Numbered from the stretch's first letter, positions 41,681 to 50,860 are shown. The stretch is 56,918 bases of DNA from a virus (IMGVR_UViG_3300043410_002441:1-56918), one strand, 5' to 3'. Numbers and translations: made by a program. Notes: generated by a model from the letters alone, not told the origin.

Positions 41681-42771
41681 TATATTACTTTAATTGGTTT
41701 TTGGAACGCTCTATATTTAAGAGCTTTGTTAATTTCTTCAGCTTCAGATGACATTCTTTTAAGAATTTCCAAAGGATTTAATTTAAACATTCTGTCTTCT
41801 AATTCTTTTTTAAGTGTAACCATTTCATCTTTACCTTCGGATAAAAGTGATTGATATTCAATCTCCATGTTAGCATCAGGTACAGGTATTTTACCGCCAA
41901 AGGTACCCCTAACTCTACCCAAAGTTTCTTTACATAAAGCGATAAAATATCGTCTAATCCAAACTTTAGCTGGGTCGTTTAAATCATCAAATGATATATC
42001 ATCCAATGGAACATCAGCTGGTGATTTAATAATATCTTTGTTTTTAGCTAAACAATCATCTTTTATTAAAGGGTTTATATCATAATACCAATACCAAACT
42101 TTACCTTGATCAGCCAATGAACCTCTAAAATCAAACTTACTACCTGGAGTATTCATTAAATGAAGATATTTTTTACCTTCAGGTGCGTTTGTAATTTTAT
42201 AAATGAGTTCAGAACGGATTATTCTATTTTTAAGGTTTCTATCCGTTGTTCTCATTAAAATATCAAAAGCTGGTAAGATATAGTAACTACCAAGACCCAT
42301 ATATTCAGCACCAAATTGATTATTCCAAACACCTAAAAATGGGTCAATAACCGATTGATCCAAAGTTGCTGGGGTAAACCATAAAACCTCATTAATCTCT
42401 CTGTTAGCTGGTATTTCATAAATTTGTTGTCCTTTAACCAACTCAACGTAATCTTTTTTAAGAACATAACCACCTTCACCAGCACCAAGACCAACAATTT
42501 TTGAATAAGAATAAGTGTATTGTGTAACCAAATCAAAAGTTCTATAAATAAAAGCTCTTGTTAAATCAGCTTCACTAATACTTAAACCAATTAAACTAGG
42601 CCATTGATGTTCAATTAACCAGTTATTGATAAACTCAACATAGTCTTCAGTTGCAATTTCAAGAAGTGAGTCCATTTGCTCATCTTCCAATTGAATTTTT
42701 CTAATTGGGGCACCAAGCCTGTGTTTAGCCTGTTTGTATATTTTTTGTTTTTCAGCTGGATTTATTCTCAT
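41680..42771 (-). CDS. Probable neck protein (T4 gp13-like)
   Basis: A 363-residue protein starting MRINPAEKQKIYKQAKHRLG. It contains WLIEHQWPSLIGLSISEADL and IYRTFDLVTQYTYSYSKIVG. VWIRRYFIALCKETLGRVRG is followed by TFGGKIPVPDANMEIEYQSL, a block I associate with the T4-type neck/connector proteins. In T4 gp13 and gp14 close the filled head before the tail joins. Here the gene is next to the fibre and divergent from the gp14/gp15-like genes further right. The name rests on this block, on length (gp13 is 309) and on context, so it is not certain. Confidence 0.45.
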   Translation of the reverse strand: MRINPAEKQKIYKQAKHRLGAPIRKIQLEDEQMDSLLEIATEDYVEFINNWLIEHQWPSLIGLSISEADLTRAFIYRTFDLVTQYTYSYSKIVGLGAGEGGYVLKKDYVELVKGQQIYEIPANREINEVLWFTPATLDQSVIDPFLGVWNNQFGAEYMGLGSYYILPAFDILMRTTDRNLKNRIIRSELIYKITNAPEGKKYLHLMNTPGSKFDFRGSLADQGKVWYWYYDINPLIKDDCLAKNKDIIKSPADVPLDDISFDDLNDPAKVWIRRYFIALCKETLGRVRGTFGGKIPVPDANMEIEYQSLLSEGKDEMVTLKKELEDRMFKLNPLEILKRMSSEAEEINKALKYRAFQKPIKVI

Positions 42772-42779
42772 GTTCTTAA

Positions 42780-42795
42780 TATTTATTATAAATAG
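42780..42795. promoter_or_regulatory. Two-way late promoter element between divergent genes
   Basis: The sequence reads as a near palindrome. It has TATTTAT on the plus strand (42780-42786), facing the GP88 gene, and CTATTTATAA on the minus strand (42786-42795), 14 nt before the neck-protein ATG. One short element can serve both genes. Confidence 0.5.
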
Positions 42796-42814
42796 TTTTA
42801 AATACTGGAATATT

Positions 42815-43684
42815 ATGATAAAAAAATATAAAATTACTGAGTCGCAATTTCATTTATTAGAAAAATACTCAAAATATAAAGGAAATATCTTATTTGAAAG
42901 CGCTGATGATTTTGATCCACTCAGTTACCCAGATGATATAGATACTGGTGATATTAGTAATAGTTGTTTATTATCATTTAGTTCAAGTAACGCTAAAATA
43001 TCACACCCATATTTTTCTTTACCAGCTGGTTATACATGTCCATTCGCTAAATTATGTAAATCAACCGCTGATAGAGAAACTGGTAAAATAAAAGACACAA
43101 AAGATACCGAATTTAGGTGTTATGCCGCTTCACAGGAAGCTATTTATAAAAATACCAGGAACTCCAGATGGAGAAATTTTGATTTACTAAAAGAAGCGAA
43201 GACAAAAGATGGTATGTATAAGTTAATCAAAGATTCGCTTGAGTATAATTTACCAACCGCTAATTTGATTAGAATACACGAATCAGGGGATTTCTTTAAT
43301 CAAGAATATTTTGACGCTTGGTTACAAGTTGCTAAAGAAAAACCATCAACCACTTTTTACGCATACACTAAAGCAATACCATATTGGGTTGCTAGAATAG
43401 GTTCAATACCTAAGAATTTTAAACTAAACGCATCTAAAGGTGGTAGATATGATTCTTTGATCGATAATTATAACTTAAAGTATGCTGAAGTTGTTTTTTC
43501 TGTTGAGGAAGCTAAACAAAAAGGTCTTTATATTGACAAAGATGATAAATTAGCTTGGGCTCAAGATAAACCATTCGCTATTTTATTACATGGAACACAA
43601 CCAGCTGGTAGTGAAGCATCTAAAGCTTTATCCGCGTTAAAAAAACAAGGTTTTACTGGTTATTCTTCTAAAAAGAAACGTTAA
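42815..43684 (+). CDS. GP88-family protein with a shared N-terminal motif
   Basis: A 289-residue protein. The longer open frame upstream is rejected because its first 27 codons are hydrophobic and antisense to the neck gene. The ATG at 42815 (MIKKYKITESQFHLLEKYSK) follows the late motif. Conserved blocks match phage gene-88-type proteins: SLPAGYTCPFAKLC, FRCYAASQEA, RIHESGDFFNQEYFDAW, FYAYTKAIPYW and FAILLHGTQPAGSEA. Two cysteines in CPFAKLC could hold a metal. The biochemical role is unknown. The opening KKYxITExQ also begins the unrelated protein at 52411. Confidence 0.7.
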   Translation: MIKKYKITESQFHLLEKYSKYKGNILFESADDFDPLSYPDDIDTGDISNSCLLSFSSSNAKISHPYFSLPAGYTCPFAKLCKSTADRETGKIKDTKDTEFRCYAASQEAIYKNTRNSRWRNFDLLKEAKTKDGMYKLIKDSLEYNLPTANLIRIHESGDFFNQEYFDAWLQVAKEKPSTTFYAYTKAIPYWVARIGSIPKNFKLNASKGGRYDSLIDNYNLKYAEVVFSVEEAKQKGLYIDKDDKLAWAQDKPFAILLHGTQPAGSEASKALSALKKQGFTGYSSKKKR

Positions 43685-45465
43685 GTTCTTAAACTTCCGA
43701 TAACTTCTTTACCAACAGATATTTCTTCTTCGGAAGGATTATCCCCCATAATTGTACTAATCACTTTCATCTTAGCCTGTAAAGCTTTATACATGATCAT
43801 ATCCAAAGTATCCGCAAATAAAGGATAAATAACGTGCACTTGATTCTGTTGACCGATTCTATGTGCTCTATCTTCAGCTTGCATGTGATTAGCTGGTGTC
43901 CAGTCCAAATCATTGAATATTACCACACTACTTTCAGTTAACGTTAGACCAACCCCAGCTGCTACAATATTACCAATAAAGACTTTAATCTTTTCATCAT
44001 TTTGGAATGAATCAACAGCCTGTTGTCTTTTTTCTTTTGAGGTGGATCCGTCAATTGTTACAGCTTTTTTACCAAAATGTGCTTGTAATTCTTTGATTGT
44101 GTTTGTAAAACAACTAAAAATGATGACTTTTTGGTCATTTTCAAGCATTTCTTCAGCCATTTCAATAGTATGTGCTATTTTATCATATGATAAAAGTTGT
44201 CTAACTTTAATAAGTTTTGTTAAGTGATCGGTAATTGTTGGTTTTTCACCAGCAGCTTCCATCTCTTCAATCCAAGCCTCATATTCAGCAATATAAGCAT
44301 TGTAACTTGTTGAGAATTCAAGTGGTAAATAAACTGGTTTAATAGTTTTTTGAGGTAAATCGATAGAATCATTCTTGGTTCTTCTTAGAATAACATCAGA
44401 TGAAAAATCTTTTAATTCTTCTAAATTAGAGGATCCAGAACAAACCCAATATTTTTGTTTGGTACCTTTACGGTTGAATTGTCTACCAGCACAATATCTT
44501 TTAACATAACCAACCCAATTAGCGGCTACTGGTGAGTCACACAAATACAAAAGATTATAGAAATCAATTGGTTTATTTGTGATCGGTGTACCAGTCAATA
44601 ACCATCTAACAGGTATTTTCATAGCAAAATCATTGAATATCTTGGTTCTATTTGATGTCGCGTTTTTGAGGTAGTGAGCCTCGTCAGCAATAACTAAATC
44701 GAATTTATGATAATCAATAGGTGATGTTGGTAAATCAGCAACTTTAACACCACGTCTTGGTAAATGGTGGAAATTTTTAAGAATATCATAGTTAACAATA
44801 GTCCATTTTTTAACCGTTAAATTACTACCATCCACAACACTGATGTTATCTGGTGAATCATAATTTGATATTTCTATTTTCCAATTTAGTTTAAGCGAGG
44901 CTGGACAAACAACCAATATCTTTTTAAATTGTCCTTCCATGGCCGCAATAATAGCGGATGTGGTTTTACCAAGACCCATTTCATCAGCCAGGATGAATTT
45001 ATCATTGGTTAATAATTTTTTAATAGCCGTGATTTGATGTGGTTTTGGATCTCTTTCATATTTTGTTGGATCAATCTCTGGTTCTGGTCTACTAACTTTA
45101 ACACATTCCTTTGAGATATAAAATGTGTAATATTTATCACAACCCTCTTCAAAACAACCAAATACATGTAAAAAATTATCTTTACGGCTAAGTAATTTAT
45201 TGATAAAAATTTTGTCTGGAATAAAATCCAATTTTAATTGTTCAGCAATAAAAGGTCTACATGATTTGCTTATATTAAACAATTTATTTACAACAACGGG
45301 CTCAACGTTACCATTTCTTACAACGTAATCGCTTTGGTTTTTTGTGGGTATAAAACTTTTACTAGTAAAGTATGTTTTTTGAATACTTAAGATGTAATCG
45401 TTTGTTCCCTTATAAACTTTTAATATATCTAGTGCCCTCTTTTCTATCGGTAACTGCATTTCCAT
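43681..45465 (-). CDS. SNF2-family DNA helicase/translocase (SMARCAL1-like)
   Basis: A 594-residue SF2 enzyme. An N-terminal ~130-residue domain (HARP/HIRAN-like in position) precedes motif I DEMGLGKTTSA (161-171), motif II VIADEAHYLKN (DEAH 261-264), motif III RWLLTGTPITNK, motif V NIVAAGVGLTLTESS and motif VI AEDRAHRIGQ. The short insert and RAHRIGQ are typical of SMARCAL1-type annealing helicases, which rewind and remodel replication forks. In a T4-like phage it may replace UvsW. It is convergent with GP88, and the two stops share the four bases TTAA. Confidence 0.88.
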   Translation of the reverse strand: MEMQLPIEKRALDILKVYKGTNDYILSIQKTYFTSKSFIPTKNQSDYVVRNGNVEPVVVNKLFNISKSCRPFIAEQLKLDFIPDKIFINKLLSRKDNFLHVFGCFEEGCDKYYTFYISKECVKVSRPEPEIDPTKYERDPKPHQITAIKKLLTNDKFILADEMGLGKTTSAIIAAMEGQFKKILVVCPASLKLNWKIEISNYDSPDNISVVDGSNLTVKKWTIVNYDILKNFHHLPRRGVKVADLPTSPIDYHKFDLVIADEAHYLKNATSNRTKIFNDFAMKIPVRWLLTGTPITNKPIDFYNLLYLCDSPVAANWVGYVKRYCAGRQFNRKGTKQKYWVCSGSSNLEELKDFSSDVILRRTKNDSIDLPQKTIKPVYLPLEFSTSYNAYIAEYEAWIEEMEAAGEKPTITDHLTKLIKVRQLLSYDKIAHTIEMAEEMLENDQKVIIFSCFTNTIKELQAHFGKKAVTIDGSTSKEKRQQAVDSFQNDEKIKVFIGNIVAAGVGLTLTESSVVIFNDLDWTPANHMQAEDRAHRIGQQNQVHVIYPLFADTLDMIMYKALQAKMKVISTIMGDNPSEEEISVGKEVIGSLRT

Positions 45466-45540
45466 TCATTTTCCCTTTAATTTATTATTATTCAATAATA
45501 ATAAATTTTTATGACAAAGTCAATTCATTAATAAATCAAA

Positions 45541-45550
45541 GTATTTATAT
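45541..45550 (+). promoter_or_regulatory. Late promoter motif for the neck/tail block
   Basis: GTATTTATAT, ending 10 nt before the ATG at 45561, in the 95-nt gap that also holds the start of the divergent helicase gene. Confidence 0.6.
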
Positions 45551-45560
45551 AAAAACGGTA

Positions 45561-46082
45561 ATGGAAAGAAAAACTAGAATACCAAATACTAGGTTGAATA
45601 GATTTTATGACGAGGAAGACTTTCAACTAGAGATTGACATGGCAACAGAGTTAATTGAGGGTGATATGAACTTTACCGTAGTTTTATTTAGAGTTGATAG
45701 AGTTAATACACAAATGGATGATGTTTATGGTGAAAGTAATGTAAACGATATCAGATTTTTAGCTCCAGTAGAATTAAAAGTTATTCTTAACCTAGAAAAC
45801 GGTGAGAATAAATCATATTCACCAAATGGTAATTTAAGGTACCAAGATTACGGAAACCTTGAATTTACGGTTTTACAAAAACAATTAGACGAAAAAAATA
45901 CCGAAATAAGCTATGGTGACATAGTTGGTTATTCTGATAGAGAAAACAATTTTAAGTATTTCACGGTATTTGATGATGATACTATAAACACCGATAATGC
46001 GAGTAGTCATTATGGCTATAGAGGTTATTTTAGAAGAATAAAATGCACAAACGTTGACCCTAACGTATTTAAAGGGGTATAA
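45561..46082 (+). CDS. Neck protein (T4 gp14-like)
   Basis: A 173-residue protein. The open frame extends 63 codons further left, but the late motif lies 10 nt before this ATG (MERKTRIPNTRLNRFYDEED) and the upstream part is antisense to the helicase start. IRFLAPVELKVILN is followed by LEFTVLQKQLDEKNTEISYG and DIVGYSDRENNFKYFTVFDD, then YGYRGYFRRIKC. This resembles T4-type gp14, where G-D-x-I/V-x-x-x precedes a F-x-V and aromatic ending. It is followed after 2 nt by the gp15-like gene and then by the sheath, as in T4. Confidence 0.5.
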   Translation: MERKTRIPNTRLNRFYDEEDFQLEIDMATELIEGDMNFTVVLFRVDRVNTQMDDVYGESNVNDIRFLAPVELKVILNLENGENKSYSPNGNLRYQDYGNLEFTVLQKQLDEKNTEISYGDIVGYSDRENNFKYFTVFDDDTINTDNASSHYGYRGYFRRIKCTNVDPNVFKGV

Positions 46083-46084
46083 TT

Positions 46085-46852
46085 ATGGCTTTACCAGGTT
46101 CATTTAAAAAGAAAATTAACATCACACAACAACGTGAAAATATTGAGTATCCATACTCAATGCAAAGCGCTGCTGCTGAAAATATGAAAGATATGATAAT
46201 CAATAAAGATACGTATCTTCCTAAAGGTGTTATGCATATTGACTTAGACAGAGGTTTTAAAGAATTTGTTAATAATAATTTAGCCATAAGTATTGACGGT
46301 GAAAAATTACCAGTTTTTATGATGGGTATTCAAAAATGGAACGAGTTTTCACAAACTTGGAAATTTTCAGATGAATATAAAAACTTAAAAATACCTTTTG
46401 TTAACATAGTTAGGAACCCTGATACAAAATATGGTACAAATCCATCTTTAATTTATAATATACCAACTGGTAAGCATTATACATATGCGGAAGTACCAAC
46501 TTGGGATGGAAATAAGATGGGGGTTGATGTTTATCAGATACCGCAACCAATACCAGTTGACATTACTTATGATGTTAGGATATTTGCCTACAGACAACAA
46601 GAACTTAATAAATTTAACGCTGCTGTTTTAAAAAATTTCCAAAGTAGACAAGCCTACACCGTTGTTAATGGACATTATATACCTATTGTATTAGAAGACT
46701 CATCTGATGAAAGTCAGGTAACTGATTTGAACAATAAGAGATTTTACGTTCAGTTGTATAACTTCAATTTACAGGGTTTTATTTCAGATCCCGATGATTT
46801 TATTGTTAAACCAGCAATAAGTAGAACTTTTACAATAACTGAAAATACTTAA
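46085..46852 (+). CDS. Tail completion/sheath stabiliser (T4 gp15-like)
   Basis: A 255-residue protein starting MALPGSFKKKINITQQRENI. The conserved block PQPIPVDITYDVRIFAYRQQ, then ELNKFNAAVLKNFQSRQAYT and IPIVLEDSSDES, corresponds to T4 gp15. There, a P-S-P-I-x-M-x-Y-E-L-S-I-F-T-R-Y strand, a helix and an I-P-I/V-L pattern lie in this order. gp15 forms the hexamer that caps the sheath and tube and joins the head. Its size (T4 272) and its place just upstream of the sheath gene agree. Confidence 0.6.
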   Translation: MALPGSFKKKINITQQRENIEYPYSMQSAAAENMKDMIINKDTYLPKGVMHIDLDRGFKEFVNNNLAISIDGEKLPVFMMGIQKWNEFSQTWKFSDEYKNLKIPFVNIVRNPDTKYGTNPSLIYNIPTGKHYTYAEVPTWDGNKMGVDVYQIPQPIPVDITYDVRIFAYRQQELNKFNAAVLKNFQSRQAYTVVNGHYIPIVLEDSSDESQVTDLNNKRFYVQLYNFNLQGFISDPDDFIVKPAISRTFTITENT

Positions 46853-46909
46853 AAATAAAAAAAGAATTTTAAAAATGAAGAAGTAATCTGGTTTTTTGGT
46901 AAAAAATCT

Positions 46910-46918
46910 GATATTTAT
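46910..46918 (+). promoter_or_regulatory. Late promoter motif for the tail sheath
   Basis: GATATTTAT, ending 37 nt before the sheath ATG. The longer leader is A-rich and ends in ACTAAAT before ATG, without a Shine-Dalgarno sequence. Confidence 0.65.
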
Positions 46919-46955
46919 GAATAACATAAAATTAAATAAATAAAATTAACTAAAT

Positions 46956-49900
46956 ATGGCAAACAAAGTTTATGCATCTCCAGGTGTCTACACAACCGAA
47001 AAAGATTTAACATTTACAACTGAGACAGTTGGTGTTACAACATTAGGTGTAGTGGGTGAAACCTTAAAGGGTCCAGCGTTCCAACCAATATTCATCAGAA
47101 ATTTTGATGAATTTAAGACTACTTTTGGTGGTACTAATCCAGAAAAATTTAAAAATACTCAAATTGTTAAGTACGAATTACCGTACATCGCAAAACAGTA
47201 TTTAACACAATCAAATCAATTGTACGTTACAAGACTTTTAGGTTTATCTGGTTATGATGCTGGTATGGCTTGGGTTATTAAAACATTAGGTGCTATTGAT
47301 GAATCAACTTTATCACACACTGGTGTTACACAAACAACAATTAATTTTAAAGTTGACACAAATAATAACTCGTTTTATGTAACTGGTGTTAGTGGTAATA
47401 CAGATTTAATTGATTACTTAGCTAACGTAACAGGCGTTGCTACAACTGAATTTGATACAGTATTTAATCAATTCTTTACAACTATTGGCGGGTACATTAA
47501 TGCTGATTTTTATCTTGGTAACGCTATGTATTGGGGTCTTTTAACCAATGATATGGATAGTCAATTAACACTTGACGCTTCAAATTATAGTATTACACCA
47601 ACATACATTGACGCATACGAATTACCATTTACAATCCCAACTTCTGATAGAGATATCTACGTGTTAAACAATGAATTAACATATGATACAAATACTGAAA
47701 CATATAGTGGACCATCATTTGCTTTATATTGCCATACATTTACGCCTGCTGGTTCTCACGTACTTAACGGCCAATTAGAATTGTTCACTGTTACTTTAAC
47801 AGCTGATCCATTCATGGAAGGTCATAATAAGAATGTTGCTACTGTAAGAAGTAGAGGTAATTACACATCAGATGTGTTAGGTTATAAAGTTAATACTTTG
47901 GACATGGTTGCATCTTCAGGTGTTGTTAGTGATCCGTACTTAGCTTTTGATTTAACTGGTACAACAGCTAACCCTACTGGTGGTACTTTCTCATACACAG
48001 TTTCATTAGATTCTACAAAATCTAACTACATTAAAAAAGTTATTGGTACTACACCAACAGATAAAGATTCTCAAATTTATGTTGAGGAAGTTTATGACGC
48101 TTCTTTAAAATTTGGTTGGTTAAGTGGTAAAATTAAAGGTTTATACACTGAATTAACATCAGTTAACCATTGGGATCACTATAGATTCCAATATCAATCA
48201 CCAGTAACACCTTTCTTCGTTTCTGAATTAAGAGGTGGTTTACCACAAAGATTGTTCAGATTAATTTCTATCTCTGATGGTACAAGCGCTAATACAGAAA
48301 TCAAAACGTCAATTGCTAACGTTGATTTAGCTAAGAAAACATTTGATATCTATGTAAGAGCGTTCCGTGATACCGATGCAAATCCAGTTATTTTGGAAAA
48401 ATTTGTTGACTGTACAATGGATGAATCATTAGATAACTTTGTTGGTAGAAAAGTTGGTACAATTGATAACAAATACCCACTTAAGAGTTCTTATGTTGTT
48501 CTTGAGTTGGCTGTAAACGCACCAACAGATGGTGTTCCAGCTGGTTTTGAAGGTTATGAATTTAGAACAAATGGTTTAAGTGGTTATACTGCTACTGCTG
48601 TTCCTGAAATGCCTTATAAATTAAAGTATTACGCACCTGGTGACACAATTTATAACCCACCATTTGCTAACGCAACAGTTTCTAGTGGTGATAGAGTACC
48701 TAAACATTATTTAGGTTTTTCAAGTCAATTTGGTTATGACAAAGACTTATTATTGTTCAAAGGTAAAATAAGCACATTAGGTGACAACGCTTACAACACT
48801 GGTGATGATTACGCTACCAAAACAAAAGGTTTCCACATGGATATCAACGCTGGAAGTATTATTGATTCTGTAACTGGTGAGGAAGTATTCTCTGTAGGTG
48901 TTGGTACATTTGTTGATCCGATCGTTGTTGACGGTACAGCAACTCACCCATACAATAGCATGAGAACAAGAAAATTCACAGCTTTATTTGCTGGTGGTTT
49001 TGACGGTTGGGATGCTTACAGAATTAACAGAACAAACACAGACGAATATAAAATCGGTAGAACTGGTTTCGTAGCTGGACAATTTGATACATTCACAAAT
49101 GTTGAATATGCTGAATTATTTGGTACTTCTGACTACTACGCTACAATGTATGGTATCAGAACATTCCAAAACCCTGAAGAAACCGCTATCAATATCTTAG
49201 CAACTCCTGGTATTGACGTTTTAAACAACACAGACTTGGTTAGAGACGCAATTGAAGTTGTTGAAGAGAAAAGATTAGATGCAATTTATTTACCTACATT
49301 ACCTGATATCAAGTTGTTAAACAATAACAACCCTTCAGATACTGAAAGCTGGTACTTTGCTCAAGATATCGTTGACGAATTAGAAAACACTGATATCGAC
49401 TCTAACTACACTGCGGTTTACTATCCATGGATTCAAATCACAGATACTGATAATAACGCTAACTTGTATATCCCACCTACTGCTGAAGTAGTAAGAAACA
49501 TGGCTTATACTGATAACGTAGCGTTCCCTTGGTTTGCAACCGCTGGTTACAATAGAGGTTTGGTTAAATGTAATAGAGCTCGTATCGTTCTTGATCAAGA
49601 AGCGAGAGACGTGTTATATCCAGGTAGAATTAACCCATTAGCGACTTATTCAGACGTTGGGGTTGTAATCTGGGGTAACAGAAACTTACAAATCAAATCA
49701 AGCGCTCTTGACAGACTTAACATCAGAAGATTGTTATTACAAGCAAGAAGATTGATCATGAGTGTATCTAAGAGATTGTTATTTGATCCAAACGATACAA
49801 CAGTTAGAAATCAATTCTTATCGTTGGTTAACCCAATCTTGGATAATATTAGAAAAGAAAGAGGTTTAACAGACTTTAGAGTTAGCGTTGCAATGGACGT

Positions 49901-50021
49901 TGAAGATAATGATAGAAATACTTTAAAAGGTAAAATCTTTATCAAACCAACACCTACTTTAGAATTCATTGAACTTGAATTTACAGTAACTCCACAAAAC
50001 GTATCATTCGATAACATATAA
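46956..50021 (+). CDS. 18: Tail sheath protein (T4 gp18-like), enlarged
   Basis: A 1021-residue contractile sheath subunit. The start VYASPGVYTTEKDLTFTTET and the end of the core (NIRRLLLQARRLIMSVSKRL, then GKIFIKPTPTLEFIELEFTV) are typical of gp18. Conserved PWFATAGYNRGLVKCNRARI and INPLATYSDVGVVIWGNRNL lie in the C-terminal domain. T4 gp18 has 659 residues. The ~360 extra are in the middle (about 110-700), where surface-exposed domains of sheath proteins sit. Codons here are notably enriched in C-ending synonyms in the last third, in keeping with high expression. A strong terminator follows. Confidence 0.93.
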   Translation: MANKVYASPGVYTTEKDLTFTTETVGVTTLGVVGETLKGPAFQPIFIRNFDEFKTTFGGTNPEKFKNTQIVKYELPYIAKQYLTQSNQLYVTRLLGLSGYDAGMAWVIKTLGAIDESTLSHTGVTQTTINFKVDTNNNSFYVTGVSGNTDLIDYLANVTGVATTEFDTVFNQFFTTIGGYINADFYLGNAMYWGLLTNDMDSQLTLDASNYSITPTYIDAYELPFTIPTSDRDIYVLNNELTYDTNTETYSGPSFALYCHTFTPAGSHVLNGQLELFTVTLTADPFMEGHNKNVATVRSRGNYTSDVLGYKVNTLDMVASSGVVSDPYLAFDLTGTTANPTGGTFSYTVSLDSTKSNYIKKVIGTTPTDKDSQIYVEEVYDASLKFGWLSGKIKGLYTELTSVNHWDHYRFQYQSPVTPFFVSELRGGLPQRLFRLISISDGTSANTEIKTSIANVDLAKKTFDIYVRAFRDTDANPVILEKFVDCTMDESLDNFVGRKVGTIDNKYPLKSSYVVLELAVNAPTDGVPAGFEGYEFRTNGLSGYTATAVPEMPYKLKYYAPGDTIYNPPFANATVSSGDRVPKHYLGFSSQFGYDKDLLLFKGKISTLGDNAYNTGDDYATKTKGFHMDINAGSIIDSVTGEEVFSVGVGTFVDPIVVDGTATHPYNSMRTRKFTALFAGGFDGWDAYRINRTNTDEYKIGRTGFVAGQFDTFTNVEYAELFGTSDYYATMYGIRTFQNPEETAINILATPGIDVLNNTDLVRDAIEVVEEKRLDAIYLPTLPDIKLLNNNNPSDTESWYFAQDIVDELENTDIDSNYTAVYYPWIQITDTDNNANLYIPPTAEVVRNMAYTDNVAFPWFATAGYNRGLVKCNRARIVLDQEARDVLYPGRINPLATYSDVGVVIWGNRNLQIKSSALDRLNIRRLLLQARRLIMSVSKRLLFDPNDTTVRNQFLSLVNPILDNIRKERGLTDFRVSVAMDVEDNDRNTLKGKIFIKPTPTLEFIELEFTVTPQNVSFDNI

Positions 50022-50028
50022 TAAAATT

Positions 50029-50049
50029 GGGGGTACCAAAAGTGCCCCC
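50029..50049 (+). terminator. Terminator of the sheath gene
   Basis: An 8-bp stem (50029-50036 with 50042-50049, arm GGGGGTAC, one G-T pair) with a 5-nt loop, followed by TTATTTTTA. It begins 8 nt after the stop codon. Confidence 0.8.
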
Positions 50050-50303
50050 TTATTTTTAGTCTCTTATTTACCATAGCTTATTTTCCGCTTACGGTAAAAT
50101 GGGAACTAATTAATAAAAAGAAAGTAACAAAGAAAAAATAATATATAGTACATATATATAATAGAATATAATAAATAATATATTATAGTACTATATTAAT
50201 AGAGTACCTTGGTTAAGACCCTTAACAAAAATAAGCCAAAAGAACTAAAAAGTCAAGTATTTTGAAATATTTTTTTAAAAAGGTGTACAAAAGCAAAAAC
50301 AAA

Positions 50304-50312
50304 GATATTTAT
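50304..50312 (+). promoter_or_regulatory. Late promoter motif for the tail tube
   Basis: GATATTTAT, ending 36 nt before the ATG at 50349. The A-rich leader is very like that of the sheath gene. Confidence 0.65.
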
Positions 50313-50348
50313 TAATAAACAATAAAACAAAACTAAATAAAGAAAAAT

Positions 50349-50837
50349 ATGGCTAACTTATTAATGAAAATGCCTGTTCCTTACGAACCTAAAAGAAAGA
50401 ACAGGTTTATTTTAAGATTCCCAAGCTCACTTGGTATTAACGAGTGGTTTGTAATCTCTACGTCAAGACCAAAAATAGCAATAAACGAAGTTGAGATTCC
50501 ATTCTTAAATACTTCTACTTGGGTAGCTGGTAGATTTACATGGGATGCTATTGATGTTACGTTTAAAGATCCTATTGGTCCTTCAGCTGCACAAGCATTA
50601 ATGGAATGGGTTCGTCTACATGCTGAGTCTGTTACAGGTAGAATGGGTTATGCTGCTGGTTACAAAAAAGATATTGAATTAGAAATGCTTGATCCAACAG
50701 GTGTTGTTGTGGAAAAATGGATTCTTCAAGGTACATTTATGACCAACGTTGACTTTGGATCGTTAGAATACAGCGATGACGAAATCGCAGATATCACCGC
50801 AACATTAAGAATGGACCGTTGTATATTGGTTTACTAA
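50349..50837 (+). CDS. 19: Tail tube protein (T4 gp19-like)
   Basis: A 162-residue protein (T4 gp19 has 163). KRKNRFILRFPSSLGINEWF is the first strand pair, VISTSRPKIAINEVEIPFLN and TSTWVAGRFTWDAIDVTFKD the central sheet, and AAQALMEWVRLHAESVTGRM the helix. NVDFGSLEYSDDEIADITAT is the typical C-terminal block of contractile-tail tube proteins. Its position next to the sheath, its own promoter and a strong terminator are as expected for the most abundant tail protein after the sheath. Confidence 0.95.
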   Translation: MANLLMKMPVPYEPKRKNRFILRFPSSLGINEWFVISTSRPKIAINEVEIPFLNTSTWVAGRFTWDAIDVTFKDPIGPSAAQALMEWVRLHAESVTGRMGYAAGYKKDIELEMLDPTGVVVEKWILQGTFMTNVDFGSLEYSDDEIADITATLRMDRCILVY

Positions 50838-50860
50838 GATTTGCAATTACTATTTACAAG

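Larger units (their letters stand above)
50022..50348 (+). other. Non-coding region between sheath and tube
   Basis: The only stretch over 300 nt without a gene. It holds the sheath terminator (50029-50049) and an inverted repeat (50139-50151 with 50188-50198, arms TAATATATAGTAC and GTACTATATTA). A small hairpin lies at 50212-50226 (GTTAAG-ACC-CTTAAC), and the tube promoter at 50304. The middle is nearly pure A/T. I see no open frame of note on either strand. Confidence 0.6.

Noticed and set aside
42734-42814. N-terminal hydrophobic extension of the GP88 protein
   Set aside because: The 27 extra codons would be antisense to the neck gene's start and lie before the late promoter motif. The ATG at 42815 has the expected spacing.
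45372-45560. 63-codon extension of the gp14-like gene
   Set aside because: It is antisense to the helicase N-terminus and upstream of the promoter motif. The ATG at 45561 fits better.
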